Source of the DNA: Roseiarcus sp963794155
GTDB lineage: Bacteria; Pseudomonadota; Alphaproteobacteria; Rhizobiales; Beijerinckiaceae
NCBI GenBank assembly: GCA_963794155.1
Contig: CAWCCX010000006.1
Span: forward strand, 1 to 64,000
Direction of reading: 5' to 3'
DNA length: 64,000 nucleotides
In this document: positions 39,100 through 48,625 of the stretch, piece by piece
How the letters are laid out: the number at the start of each line of letters is the position of its first letter
Numbering within the stretch: the stretch's first letter is position 1
Notes under the pieces: model-generated
What the model was told of the DNA's origin: nothing
Databases searched by the model: none
Seen by the model: only the letters and a program-made list of their open reading frames with translations
Program-made: the position numbers and the translations under genes

Positions 39100-40809
39100 C
39101 GCGCGCCCCAACGTCCGGACCCGAGGCGGAGCCGCAGCCGGACTCCCTGTTGGACGAAGCGGCCCGCAACACGCTGGCCCTGAACCCGCTCATTGGTCTC
39201 CGCGGCGAGGACCTGGTGGACAGCGCCGCAATTTTGCTGAGGGCCGTGGTCAATGAGCCGGCCGTCGCCGGCGGCCAGTGGCTATCGTTGCTCGGCGAAT
39301 TGGGGACAATTGGCGCGGGCCAATCCGACCGCGTCCAGCAATCAGGAGACAAGCGCTTCGCCGATGCGACGTGGAAAAACAGCGCAGCGCACCGCAGACT
39401 GCTTCAGGCCTATCTCGCCTGGGGCGACGCGCTGAACGGCTTCATCGACAAGACGAGTCTTAACGATATCGATAAGTCACGCGCCCGGCTGATCGCCGGC
39501 ATCTTTATCGATGCCGCTTCGCCGACAAACAATCCAATGAGCAATCCGGCTGCGGTCCGGCAGTTCCTTGACACCGGTGGGGAGAGCCTGTGGCGCGGAT
39601 TCAAAAACTATCTCGCGGATCTCGTTGAAAATGGAGGACTGCCCGCGCAGGTTGACAAGGCGCCCTTCAAGCTCGGCATCAACATCGCGACAACTCCTGG
39701 AGCTGTCGTCTTCCGCAATGAGGTCCTGGAGGTCATTCAATACAAGACGACTGCGACGGACGTGCGCAAGCGCCCGCTTGTCATCACGCCGCCCCAGATC
39801 AATAAGTTTTATTCACTTGATCTTTCGCCTGAAAAGAGTCTCGTTCAGTACCTTTTGAAAAGCGGCATCCAGGTGTTCTGCGTCAGTTGGCGCAACCCGA
39901 CCGCCAAAGAGCGCGAATGGGGCCTCGATACGTATGTCGCCGCACTCGACGAGGGGACCGACGCTGTTCGGGAGATCACGAACTCAGACGACGTCACGAT
40001 GATGGGCGCCTGCTCTGGAGGAATAACCTCCGCTGCATATGCGGGATGGCTCGCGGGCACGGGCGAGGCGAAGATCAAGAACCTCGTCATCCCGGTCTGC
40101 GTGCTCGATATGACCACTGCGGGAGACAGCGCGATTGGTCCCCTGGTGACGCCCGAAACGTTGGGCGCCGCCAAACGTGCGTCGCAGCTGCGAGGCGTCC
40201 TCGACGGTCAAGACCTCGCGCGCGTGTTCGCGTGGATGCGCCCCAACGATTTGATTTGGAATTACTGGGTGAACAACTACTTGCTGGGCAACCAGCCTCC
40301 GGCTTTCGATATCCTCTTCTGGAACGCCGACACGACCTCGCTGCCAGCGCGACTGCATCACGACTACATCGACATGTTTTCCACGAACCCCTTCGTCAAC
40401 GCCAATAAGCTCATCCTGAATGGGGCTGCCATCGACATGAGGCGGGTGAAGCTCGACGCCTATGTCGTGGCCGGAGTCACCGACCACATCACGCCGTGGA
40501 AGTCGGTCTATCGCACTGCCAAGATCTTTGGCGACAAGACGACTTTCATCCTGTCGAACAGCGGCCATTTGCAGAGTTCTGATCAATCCGCCAACCAATG
40601 CAAAGGCGTCCTTTGTCGAGGGAACCGCGAAGGCTCCGGATGGAGACGCGTTTGTTGCCGCCGGGGAAAAAGGGAGCGGCAGCTGGTGGCCGCACTGGCG
40701 GGATTGGCTCTTCGAGCGCTCAGGAGCGGAAATCCCGTCGCCCGCAAGTCTCGGCAGCAAACGTCACCCACCCGGCGCGCCTGCGCCCGGCACATATGTC
40801 TTTGACTAA
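39096..40809 (+). CDS. phaC: Poly(3-hydroxyalkanoate) synthase, class II-like (one-base frameshift)
   Basis: About 570 residues after removing one extra T near 40577. It polymerises (R)-3-hydroxyacyl-CoA on granules. The lipase-like box is GACSGG with nucleophile Cys306; Asp463 in VTDHITPW and His491 in SNSGHLQS complete the triad. FCVSWRNPTAKEREWGLDTY and LRPNDLIWNYWVNNYLLG-type text (seen as MRPNDLIWNYWVNNYLLG) are family blocks. Past the shift the tail GSWWPHWRDWLFERSG and PAPGTYVFD are standard. The length, the absence of a phaE partner, and the adjacent phaZ match class II synthases of medium-chain PHA. The catalytic His lies just before the break, so the shift would remove only the C-terminus, about 75 residues. 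Confidence 0.87.
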
Positions 40810-41666
40810 TGCGCGAAGCGATTCGCAGGCTCGAGCGAGCCGTCATGCTTGACGATGAAACGGACTCCGCCGAATTCGACATTCGGATGATTGAAGTTGG
40901 CGCGCAGCCATTGCGCGTCGCCGTCAAAGACGGTCCTAAGGGTCGGCCTCCGTTCCTGCTGTTCAACGGCATCGGCGCCAACCTCGAATTGGCGAAGCCA
41001 TTCATGCGCGCGATGAAGCGCACAAAAGTGATCATATTCGACGTGCCTGGTGTTGGCGGATCCCCGCCGCCCGCTTCACCGTATCGTCCCTCGTCAATCG
41101 CCCGTCTGGGCGCGCAGCTCTTGACGCAACTGGGACACGCGCGGGCCGATATCGGCGGCGTCTCATGGGGCGGCGGGATGGCGCAGCAGTTCGCCCATCA
41201 GCACTACGATATGTGCCGAAGGCTGCTGCTGGCGGCCACATCGCCGGGGGCGGTGATGGTCCCCGGCGATCCCCGGGTCTTGTGGAAAATGGCGACGCCA
41301 CGCCGCTATATCGACAAGGAATACATGCGCCGCATCGCTCCGGAGATCTACGGCGGCGCTTTCCGCCAACATCCGAAGCTTATCGCAAATTACGCCGAGG
41401 GCATGGCTGGAGCGAGCGGTCGCGGATACCTTTACCAGGTTCTGGCGATGACCGGCTGGACCAGCCTGCCGTGGCTTTGGACCTTGAAGCAGCCGACACT
41501 CATTCTGGCCGGGAGCGACGATCCCATCGTCCCGCCCATCAACGCGCGGGTGATGGCGCGCCTCATGCCGAACGCCCGCCTCGAGATCCTTGATGACGGT
41601 CATCTTTTTTTCGTGACGCGGCCGATCGAGACGGCGGCGATCATCGAGAAGTTCTTGGCGCAATGA
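40809..41666 (+). CDS. phaZ: Intracellular medium-chain PHA depolymerase-like alpha/beta hydrolase
   Basis: A 285-residue alpha/beta hydrolase. PFLLFNGIGANLEL forms the oxyanion loop, GVSWGGGMAQQFAHQ holds the nucleophile Ser, AGSDDPIVPPINARV the Asp and LDDGHLFFVTRP the His. LLAATSPGAVMVPGDPRVLW and the size match PhaZ of pseudomonads, which hydrolyses stored medium-chain PHA. Its ATG shares a base with the phaC stop (TAATG), so the two are co-translated. Co-expression of synthase and depolymerase allows continuous turnover of the polymer. Confidence 0.82.
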   Translation: MREAIRRLERAVMLDDETDSAEFDIRMIEVGAQPLRVAVKDGPKGRPPFLLFNGIGANLELAKPFMRAMKRTKVIIFDVPGVGGSPPPASPYRPSSIARLGAQLLTQLGHARADIGGVSWGGGMAQQFAHQHYDMCRRLLLAATSPGAVMVPGDPRVLWKMATPRRYIDKEYMRRIAPEIYGGAFRQHPKLIANYAEGMAGASGRGYLYQVLAMTGWTSLPWLWTLKQPTLILAGSDDPIVPPINARVMARLMPNARLEILDDGHLFFVTRPIETAAIIEKFLAQ

Positions 41667-41705
41667 GACAGACGGCCATGACGCAAGCGCTTATCCGGGA
41701 GATCC

Positions 41706-42176
41706 GTGGTGCCTAAATTCACTCTTTCCGAGTTGCCTCAATATGTTGGAAAAGAGCTCGGCGTTTCGAAATGGGTGACGGTGGATCAGGCCCGGATCGA
41801 CCAGTTCGCTGAATGCAGCGGCGACCGTCAATGGATCCACGTCGATGTGGCGCGCGCAAAACGCGAGAGTCCGTATCGAGCGCCGATCGCGCACGGCTAC
41901 CTGACACTTGCGCTCGTTGCGCCGTTACAGATGGAGATCGGAGCAGTTCCAGCTGATTCCGCGGCCGCGTTCAACTATGGCCTGGACAAGGTGCGCTTCC
42001 TTGCGCCGGTCAAGGCTGGCGACCGAGTGCGGCTGCGCGTCGCGCTTGTGAATGTTGAGCAGAAAGGCGGAGGGGTGGTGCTGAAAACGAGCAACACCCT
42101 TGAGATCCAAGGCTCGGACAAGCCGGCGCTCATCGCTGAATTGCTGGCGCTGATCACACCGCGCAAACCCGTCTGA
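41706..42176 (+). CDS. MaoC-family (R)-enoyl-CoA hydratase
   Basis: A 156-residue hot-dog-fold protein. FAECSGDRQWIHVDVARA contains the hydratase-2 Asp-x4-His pair, and APIAHGYLTLALVAPL gives the remaining active-site glycine. This matches PhaJ-like enzymes that hydrate trans-2-enoyl-CoA to (R)-3-hydroxyacyl-CoA, the monomer for PhaC, although MaoC proteins act on other substrates as well. Translation starts at GTG 41706 or 41709, preceded by gggagat. It lies 39 bases after phaZ. Confidence 0.82.
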   Translation: MVPKFTLSELPQYVGKELGVSKWVTVDQARIDQFAECSGDRQWIHVDVARAKRESPYRAPIAHGYLTLALVAPLQMEIGAVPADSAAAFNYGLDKVRFLAPVKAGDRVRLRVALVNVEQKGGGVVLKTSNTLEIQGSDKPALIAELLALITPRKPV

Positions 42177-42205
42177 TACGCGCGGCAACACGAGGAGGAA
42201 AAGAG

Positions 42206-42643
42206 ATGACCACAGAGTCCTTTATCGACCAGATCAAGGCGTTCGGCGCCCGCCTGGGTTTACCCAAAGTCGATGTCGACAAGCTGGTCGACATGCAACT
42301 GAAGAACATCGACGCGCTCGGGCGGTCGGCTCGAACAGCCGGGGAAGGAGCGAAGGCGATTGCCGACAAGCAGCGCGAGATCTTCGACGCGGCGTTCAAG
42401 GAGACCTCGGCGATGGTGAAGGACTTTCATCCGTCGGGAGACCCGCAGGCAATCCTGGCCAAACAAAAGGACTATGCAAAAAGGGCGTTCGAACTCACGA
42501 TGCAGAATACGCGGGACATCGCCGGACTGACCGCGAAAACCACCACCGACGCAACAGCGATCATCAGGGAGAGGTTGCGAGCAAGCCTTACTGAGCTGCG
42601 CGACAGCGTGAGCCGCGCAGGCAGCGAGGCGGAGAAGAAATAA
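42206..42643 (+). CDS. Phasin family protein
   Basis: A 145-residue almost wholly helical amphipathic protein with a good aggagga site before the ATG. It starts with IDQIKAFGARLGLPKVDVDK and continues with AAFKETSAMVKDFH, then LAKQKDYAKRAFELTMQN, the pattern of Phasin_2. Phasins coat PHA granules and limit their number and size. No signal peptide, no cysteine. The location between the hydratase and the dehydrogenase confirms the PHA role. Confidence 0.88.
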   Translation: MTTESFIDQIKAFGARLGLPKVDVDKLVDMQLKNIDALGRSARTAGEGAKAIADKQREIFDAAFKETSAMVKDFHPSGDPQAILAKQKDYAKRAFELTMQNTRDIAGLTAKTTTDATAIIRERLRASLTELRDSVSRAGSEAEKK

Positions 42644-42745
42644 GGCTGTCGTTCCGCTCCGCTAAGCGAAGCTCGCTCTCGCAGCGCGATCGAGGCTGAG
42701 ATTTGGTCTCCAGGGTGACAACTGAGAGCGACATAGGAGGAGGAG

Positions 42746-43975
42746 ATGGACCGCACGCTGGCCGATCGAGCTCTCGCGAAGGAGAAAAGGTTCGTCCCTC
42801 CTACCGTCAACGGCGATTTCTATCGGATCGCCGACCTGCTCGACCCAAAAGAGCAGGCAATCGTCAGGCGGACGCGCGCGTTCATGGAAACCGAAGTCGC
42901 GCCGATCATCGAGGACTATTGGGCAAGAGACCAATTTCCGCACGAGATTATCCCGAAGCTCGCGTCGCTTGACGTCCACATCGCTGGCGTAGGGTATCAG
43001 GGATATGGAAGCGCCGGCGGCAGTTGGCTCCTAAGCGGGCTCATCGCCATGGAACTGGCGCGCGTCGACTCGTCGATCGCCACCTTCTGGGGCGTTCACA
43101 CCGGGCTTTCGGCCGGCTCGATCTATCTCTGCGGCGATGAGAGTCAAAAACAACGCTGGCTGCCGCCGATGATGCGCTGGGAAAAGATCGGGTCCTTCGG
43201 GCTGACCGAGCCGCTAGTAGGCTCGGCGACATCGGGCGGCATGATGACCACATGTCGCAAGGAAGGCGATGGGTGGGTCCTGAACGGACAAAAGAAGTGG
43301 ATCGGCAACTCGACCTTTGCGGATCTCAATGTGATCTGGGCGCGCGACGAAGCCTCGGGACAGGTCAAGGGCTTTGTGGTTGGGAAGGACAATCCCGGCT
43401 TCTCGGTCGAGAAAATCAAGACCAAGATGGCGCTAAGAGTTGTGCAGAACGGGCTCATCACGCTCAAGGATTGCTGGGCGCCCGAGTCTGACCGCCTGCA
43501 GAACGCCAATACCTTCAAGGACTGCGCGAAGGTGCTGAGGATGACGCGAACCGGGGTCGCATGGTTCGCGGTGGGCTGCGCGATGGGCGCCTACGAGCAC
43601 GCGCTGCGCTATGCGCTCGAGCGCAAGCAATTCGGCAAGCCAATAGGCGGGTTCCAGCTCGTTCAGGATCTGCTGGTGCGGATGCTCGGCAACGTCACAG
43701 CCTGTCAGGCGATGATGCTGAGGCTCGCCCAATTGCAAGACCAAGGCGCAATAGAGGACGAACACGCTTCGCTGGCCAAGGCTTTTACCACAGTCAAGTG
43801 CCGCGAAACGGTTGGCTATGCGCGCGAACTCCTCGGCGGCAATGGGATCCTGCTCGAGAACCATATCGGCCGTTTTGTGGCCGACGCAGAGGCCATCTAT
43901 TCCTACGAAGGCACGCGCGAGATGAACACGCTCATCGTCGGCAAGGCCATCACGGGGCTTAGCGCGTTCGTTTAG
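42746..43975 (+). CDS. Acyl-CoA dehydrogenase, glutaryl-CoA dehydrogenase-like
   Basis: A 409-residue FAD enzyme. GSFGLTEPLVGSATSGGMMT is the substrate/flavin loop, WVLNGQKKWIGNSTFADLNV follows, and GCAMGAYEHALRYALERKQF with GKPIGGFQLVQ is the helical core. YSYEGTREMNTLIVGKAITG holds the catalytic-type Glu. The tail ITGLSAF and overall length resemble glutaryl-CoA dehydrogenases more than medium-chain ones, but the substrate is not certain. In this operon it may produce enoyl-CoA for the MaoC hydratase. An aggaggagg site precedes the ATG. Confidence 0.85.
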   Translation: MDRTLADRALAKEKRFVPPTVNGDFYRIADLLDPKEQAIVRRTRAFMETEVAPIIEDYWARDQFPHEIIPKLASLDVHIAGVGYQGYGSAGGSWLLSGLIAMELARVDSSIATFWGVHTGLSAGSIYLCGDESQKQRWLPPMMRWEKIGSFGLTEPLVGSATSGGMMTTCRKEGDGWVLNGQKKWIGNSTFADLNVIWARDEASGQVKGFVVGKDNPGFSVEKIKTKMALRVVQNGLITLKDCWAPESDRLQNANTFKDCAKVLRMTRTGVAWFAVGCAMGAYEHALRYALERKQFGKPIGGFQLVQDLLVRMLGNVTACQAMMLRLAQLQDQGAIEDEHASLAKAFTTVKCRETVGYARELLGGNGILLENHIGRFVADAEAIYSYEGTREMNTLIVGKAITGLSAFV

Positions 43976-44101
43976 GCCACTCGCGTCGTCTTGGGTTGCG
44001 TTCGATAAGAAATCCTGAGTTTCGCCATCCTCTTCGGCGGCCGCGGCGGCTTGAGCAAAAAGACCTGCGCTGAACCCACAAATGCTACAAACGGAGAATC
44101 G

Positions 44102-44563
44102 ATGGCCGACCATACTGCGATTTCGCCCGCAGAAGTCGCCGATCGCTTGGCGATTCGGGAGCTGATCGACGCCTACGCCCATTGCGCCGACCGCCGCGTT
44201 GCGGCCGGACAAATGGCGCTGTTCACCGCCGACGCTCATTTCGTCGTCTTCATGAACAGCCGGGACCGGCAGCCTAGTCAGGAGTTTCATCGCCGAGAGG
44301 ATCTTGCTCCGGTCTTCGACCACCTGAACGCCTATGAGGCGACGATGCACTTCAATGGTCAGAGCACCATCGTCTTGAGCGGGGACCGGGCGACCGGCGA
44401 GAGCTACTGCCTCGCTCACCATGTGAGCGTCGTCGACGGCAAACGCAGCCTTATGGTGGCGTCAATCCGTTATCTCGATGAGTTCGTGAAGGAAAACGGG
44501 CGATGGCTCTTCAGCGAGCGGGCGTTGATGGCCGACTGGATCGAGACTAAGCCTCTGAACTAG
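44102..44563 (+). CDS. SnoaL-like / NTF2-fold protein
   Basis: A 153-residue single-domain protein of the SnoaL_4/NTF2-like superfamily. It begins ADHTAISPAEVADRLAIREL, followed by IDAYAHCADRRVAAGQMALF, DHLNAYEATMHFNGQSTIVL and GESYCLAHHVSVVDGKRSLM, the standard cone-shaped fold that binds small hydrophobic ligands. Members act as isomerases, dehydratases or cyclases; the conserved His in AHCADRR is compatible with catalysis. The ATG at 44102 follows cggaga; a frame extension upstream lacks homology. It closes the PHA-locus strand and is convergent with larB. Confidence 0.75.
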   Translation: MADHTAISPAEVADRLAIRELIDAYAHCADRRVAAGQMALFTADAHFVVFMNSRDRQPSQEFHRREDLAPVFDHLNAYEATMHFNGQSTIVLSGDRATGESYCLAHHVSVVDGKRSLMVASIRYLDEFVKENGRWLFSERALMADWIETKPLN

Positions 44564-44624
44564 AAGTCCCCTTCCGCTTTCGTCCGAATGCGCCGCGCGG
44601 CGCCCGCCTCGACGATCCCTGGTT

Positions 44625-45281
44625 TCAATGTTCCTCCGCTCGGGCCGCAAGCATCTTGATCGCCGCCGCCGCCGCGCCAAAGCCATTGTCGATATTGACG
44701 ACCACAAGGCCGGGCGAGCAGCTTGCGAGCGCCGCGTGCAGCGCGGTCACTCCGCCCGCGGCGACCCCATAGCCAACCGACGTTGGAACCGCGATGACAG
44801 GCGCAGTGACGAGGCCGGCAAGAACGCTGAACAAGGCGCCTTCCATGCCGGCTACTCCGATCAAGACGCGGAAACGGCGAATCTCTTCGATGCGGTCCAT
44901 CAGCCGCCAAAGTCCGGCGACCCCGACATCGGCGATGACCGGAGCGTCATGGCCGCAGAATGCGAGCGTGCGCGCAGCTTCCCTGGCGACAGGCAAGTCT
45001 GAGGTCCCGGCCGCCACAATGCCCACGCCCGAGCGCACAACGTCAGCGACGGCGCCAAGAACGGCGGTAGCCGAAAGCGATTCATAGTCGAGAAACTTGG
45101 CGGACGCCTCGGACAAGGCGGCGTATTCGGCTTGACCCAGGCGCGTGAAGAGCAAGCGCCGGCCGGCGCGATGGGCCGACGCAATGACGGCTTCAAGCTG
45201 GGCTGCGCTTTTCCCCTCGCATAAGATCGCTTCCGGCACGCCGGTTCGGCGATCTCGAGCCCAATCGATCTGGAAATCCAA
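44625..45281 (-). CDS. larB: Nickel-pincer cofactor biosynthesis protein LarB (AIR carboxylase-like)
   Basis: A 218-residue protein. LarB carboxylates and hydrolyses nicotinic acid adenine dinucleotide, giving the dicarboxylated pyridinium precursor of the Ni-pincer nucleotide of lactate racemase. Marks: GVPEAILCEGKSAAQLEAV, AAGTSDLPVAREAARTL, GVAGMEGALFSVLAGLV and AVPTSVGYGVAAGGVTALHA, then VVNIDNGFGAAAAAIKM. It starts with TTG at 45281, 3 bases after the larE stop, and is about 25-30 residues shorter at the N-terminus than many LarB proteins. It is the last gene of larA-larC-larE-larB. Confidence 0.88.
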   Translation of the reverse strand: MDFQIDWARDRRTGVPEAILCEGKSAAQLEAVIASAHRAGRRLLFTRLGQAEYAALSEASAKFLDYESLSATAVLGAVADVVRSGVGIVAAGTSDLPVAREAARTLAFCGHDAPVIADVGVAGLWRLMDRIEEIRRFRVLIGVAGMEGALFSVLAGLVTAPVIAVPTSVGYGVAAGGVTALHAALASCSPGLVVVNIDNGFGAAAAAIKMLAARAEEH

Positions 45282-45284
45282 TAC

Positions 45285-46070
45285 CTATCCCCGAACGAAC
45301 ATCGAACCGCGGCGGTAGCGCTGAACTCCAGCGAAGGATCGGCCGCTTTCCGTGCAAAGCTCACATGCAATCTTGGTCAGCTCACCGAAATCTTCGACCT
45401 CGTGGCCGACCTCGACGACGACGCCCGCGCGGGTTATGCGGCAGCGCAACGTCGCGTTTGGCGCGACAAACCGCGCGAGTCGCATCTCGACCGCGTCGAC
45501 GAAGATGAGGTCCGCCGCGTTGATGGCGATTCCAGTTTCTATCCGGCTCGCCAGACATGGCTGAGCCGACAGCTCCGAAATCTCATCGAGTCCCTGTCTG
45601 CGGGCCAGCATACGGATCGAGGCCTTGCTCATTCCCGCCTCGATGAAGGGATGGACGACGTTGCGTTCCGCGGCGGCCAGCAGCCCCGGCCGATAATCTT
45701 CCAGATCGTCCAGGTTGGCGCCGGAGGCCATAACGTAGGGCGTGAGCTCGCGAATGCGCTCATAGAGGTTCGTCTTGCAAAAATAGCAGCGATCGGCGGG
45801 ATTGTCGCGATAGCGGACATCCTCGAACTCGCCGGCGCCCGTGACGGTCAATTTCCAGCCTTCCGCTTTGGCAAGGGCGCGAACGCGGTCGGTGGCGGAC
45901 GGCGGCACTGCCGGCGAGACCGCATGAACGACGCACACCTCCACCGCGCCCAGGCGATGAGCGAAGGTCGCCAATGTGATGCTGTCCACACCGCCGCTCA
46001 CCGCTACGGACAGTCCCCTGTGGCGGCCGATCGCCGCTGCGAGCCGGCTATCGTCGTCGGCCAGGGTCAT
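45285..46070 (-). CDS. larE: ATP-dependent sacrificial sulfur transferase LarE
   Basis: A 261-residue PP-loop ATP pyrophosphatase. LarE adenylates the LarB product and donates sulfur from its own cysteine, twice, to form the dithio ligand of the nickel pincer. The PP-loop is AVSGGVDSITLATFA (residues 23-37); the sacrificial cysteine is most likely Cys172 in SAQPCLASRIETG; CYFCKTNLYERI holds another Cys pair at 95 and 98. It overlaps the stop of larC by four bases and ends just before larB. Length matches the family. Confidence 0.9.
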   Translation of the reverse strand: MTLADDDSRLAAAIGRHRGLSVAVSGGVDSITLATFAHRLGAVEVCVVHAVSPAVPPSATDRVRALAKAEGWKLTVTGAGEFEDVRYRDNPADRCYFCKTNLYERIRELTPYVMASGANLDDLEDYRPGLLAAAERNVVHPFIEAGMSKASIRMLARRQGLDEISELSAQPCLASRIETGIAINAADLIFVDAVEMRLARFVAPNATLRCRITRAGVVVEVGHEVEDFGELTKIACELCTESGRSFAGVQRYRRGSMFVRG

Positions 46071-47326
46071 TCCTCACGCCCTGCTTCAGTGAGGCGTTTC
46101 ATGCGTCGTCGCGCCTCGAGACTGTCGCCGATGAGATCCTCGCTCTCAGCCTTTGCGGTCATTTCTCCGTCGGGGCGCTGCGTCGCCTTGACACCGACTG
46201 GTCGGCCGTCCAACTCGGTTATCGAATTCCGCCTCGACAACTTGACCCTCGATTCCTCGCGGATTCGAAGGCCGATCGTCGAGGTTTCCGAAAAGCAGCG
46301 GTCGATTGCGATGGAAGCGGCTTCCGGCCGCACCAGGAGGCGGAAAGCGTCCATGCTCCTTCCCTTCTTGCCCAAACGATGACCGATCGACAGATCGAGA
46401 ACCCCAGCTACGCGCCGCAGCCGATCGGCTGCAACCGCAATCTCTTCCCCGGTCATATCGTCGATCTCGAAGCTTATCACGGCGACGCGGCTCTGCTCGG
46501 CCGGATCGATCTCGGCGAATACGAGCGCGCGCAGGACATTCGCCATGCCCGGCAGACTTCGGGTTCCCGCCCCCGTGCCGACGGCCTGCAGTCGCCCCAG
46601 GGCGTAAACCTGTCGAGGCTGACCGACCAGGTGCTTGAGGATCGCGGCGCCAGTCGGCGTCACCCTCTCGCCGCTGACGCCGTCGTCGAGCCAAGGGAAT
46701 CCCGTGAGGATGGAAGCGGTCGCCGGCGCCGGGACCGGAAGCAGCCCGTGCCGCGTCTGCGTGAGCCCACCGCCGCGGGGCAACGCAGAGACAGTCCAGC
46801 ACGCGCTGCCCAGTGCGGCGGCGATGCTGCCGGCGGCAACCACATCGACGAGCGAGTCCCAATCAGCGATTTCGTGAAACTGCACGGCGTCGATTGGGAT
46901 TCGATGGATTAAGGCCTCCGCCTCGGCGATGATGGAGAGAATGGCGACGGCGTGATCGGCCGCCCCGGGGCTTAGCGGAGCGGAACGGATGCGGCCCACC
47001 ATCTCCGGAAAGTTGCCCGCGCTGCTACCATGATCGTTCTGGGCGACGGACATTTCATTATGGTGATCGTGGTCGCCATGATCATGCTGCGAATGTCCGA
47101 CGCCACGATCCGGATGGACCTCGCCCTGCCCGGCAAGCCCGAACCGGAGCGCGCGCAAGCTGCCGCTTGTCGCCTCGATGAGCGCCGGGGAACCGACGCC
47201 AGGCGGCAATGAGGCGATTGCATCGCCCAGCACCTTTGCTCGTAAATTCGGCAGAGCGTCCAGCATGGCGGCGACAAACATGTCGCCGGCGATCCCGCCC
47301 ACTACATCGAGATGAATGGTCGTCAT
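46067..47326 (-). CDS. larC: Nickel insertion protein LarC, single polypeptide
   Basis: A 419-residue CTP-dependent nickel chelatase that inserts Ni into the pincer cofactor. The start MTTIHLDVVGGIAGDMFVAA is diagnostic, as is the C-terminal LRIREESRVKLSRRNSITEL. In lactobacilli LarC is split and joined by ribosomal frameshifting; here one uninterrupted frame encodes both halves. Residues about 71-99 form a histidine-rich loop (HSQHDHGDHDHHNEM, plus NDHG), a plausible nickel store. It begins three bases before the end of larA and overlaps larE. Confidence 0.9.
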   Translation of the reverse strand: MTTIHLDVVGGIAGDMFVAAMLDALPNLRAKVLGDAIASLPPGVGSPALIEATSGSLRALRFGLAGQGEVHPDRGVGHSQHDHGDHDHHNEMSVAQNDHGSSAGNFPEMVGRIRSAPLSPGAADHAVAILSIIAEAEALIHRIPIDAVQFHEIADWDSLVDVVAAGSIAAALGSACWTVSALPRGGGLTQTRHGLLPVPAPATASILTGFPWLDDGVSGERVTPTGAAILKHLVGQPRQVYALGRLQAVGTGAGTRSLPGMANVLRALVFAEIDPAEQSRVAVISFEIDDMTGEEIAVAADRLRRVAGVLDLSIGHRLGKKGRSMDAFRLLVRPEAASIAIDRCFSETSTIGLRIREESRVKLSRRNSITELDGRPVGVKATQRPDGEMTAKAESEDLIGDSLEARRRMKRLTEAGREE

Positions 47327-47329
47327 CGC

Positions 47330-48625
47330 TCAGGGGCGCGCATCGACAGGAATGACGTATGGGCCCTCAGGGATCACAGCTACGGACGTGTCGTTATGCC
47401 GGATGACGCTGTCCGCGACGGCTTGCTCGACCGAAGGAACGATCTCGACGCCGGTGATCCTCCTCTCCTCCGGATCGAGGCCTTCGGTATAAAGCTGCAC
47501 GCGACCGATCCGCATCGACTTCAACTGCATCTCCGTCTGCCACTCATCGATATCGGCCAGCGACTTCGCGGTCAGAGTGGCGAGAAAGCGGTCGGGACCG
47601 AGTTCCAAGAGCTTTGTCTGCGCCCGCCGGAATTCCTTCGAGCCGAATCCCTCCGAACATCGCGAGGCGATAATCAAGGTCCCGCCGGGCGAGAGAATAT
47701 CAAGCGGCGTCACCATGCCTTTGACAGTCTGATAATAAGTCTTGTCCAGCGGATATCCCGCCGAGGACGTGACGATCGTCTTGAATTTGCGCCCGACCTT
47801 GATCCGCGTCGCGCTCTCAACGAACTCGACCGCCGCCAGATGACTGGCGATGATCTCACCAAAGGTGACATGCACGAGGCCGCGATGCTCGTCGATCACC
47901 GTATTGAGCGCATAGATTTCGCCGATCATGCGAACGATTTCGAGCTGTTCCTCATGCAGAGGATTGCCGACCAAGTTGCACTGTACGGCCAGCGGATCTT
48001 CCATGAAGCGCGCGGAATGAAACGTCCGGATCGTCTCGTGGCCGGCGACGCCGGGGGCGACGACTTTTCGTCCCCCGGACCAGCCAGCCATGAAGTGCGG
48101 CTCGACCAGACCTGTGGCGATCCTGAGGTCGGCTTCGACAAATCGCCTGTTGATCATGACAGGGGTGCCGCGCGTCGGCGTTCTGCCGAGGTCAATATGA
48201 TCGTCGCTGTTACGGGCGAAATGGTTCTCCACTCGAACATGCTGGAGCACCCAGGGATCGCCGATGAGTTCGGCCAATTCGCCGCCCTCGTTCGGACGGT
48301 GAAGACCGGTTGCGACCAGCACCGCGATTTGGTCAATTGCTATCCCGCTCTCCAGCATTGTCTCGATCATCGGCCGCAGAAAAAGGCTATTTGGCACCGG
48401 TCGGGTGATGTCACAGACTAGGATGCAGGCGCTGCGGCGCCCTTTGGCCAGGTCGGTCAGCGACTTTGACCCGACCGGAGCCCCGAACGCCTGGCGGATC
48501 GCGGCCGGGGCGTCGGAAAGCTTCGGCAACTCAGCCTTGCGAACGATCGTCGCCACAGCCCCAGCGGGGAGCCGAATTGGCAGAACGCCCCGTCCATACG
48601 CGATTTCGATTGGATCGGGTTCCAT
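47330..48625 (-). CDS. larA: Nickel-dependent lactate racemase family protein LarA
   Basis: A 431-residue racemase or epimerase that uses the Ni-pincer nucleotide to move a hydride at a 2-hydroxy acid. Active-site positions line up with Lactobacillus LarA: Asp72 and Arg75 in CDITRPVPN, His109 in ATGLHRPN, His177 in LVEPHFMAGW, the cofactor-binding Lys187 in GGRKVVAPG, and His203 in RTFHSARF. The ATG at 48625 follows gagggagcgg. It is the first gene of the lar operon. LarA homologues act on lactate, malate and other hydroxy acids, so the substrate is open. The 278 bases upstream (to 48903) show no gene and should contain the promoter. Confidence 0.9.
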   Translation of the reverse strand: MEPDPIEIAYGRGVLPIRLPAGAVATIVRKAELPKLSDAPAAIRQAFGAPVGSKSLTDLAKGRRSACILVCDITRPVPNSLFLRPMIETMLESGIAIDQIAVLVATGLHRPNEGGELAELIGDPWVLQHVRVENHFARNSDDHIDLGRTPTRGTPVMINRRFVEADLRIATGLVEPHFMAGWSGGRKVVAPGVAGHETIRTFHSARFMEDPLAVQCNLVGNPLHEEQLEIVRMIGEIYALNTVIDEHRGLVHVTFGEIIASHLAAVEFVESATRIKVGRKFKTIVTSSAGYPLDKTYYQTVKGMVTPLDILSPGGTLIIASRCSEGFGSKEFRRAQTKLLELGPDRFLATLTAKSLADIDEWQTEMQLKSMRIGRVQLYTEGLDPEERRITGVEIVPSVEQAVADSVIRHNDTSVAVIPEGPYVIPVDARP

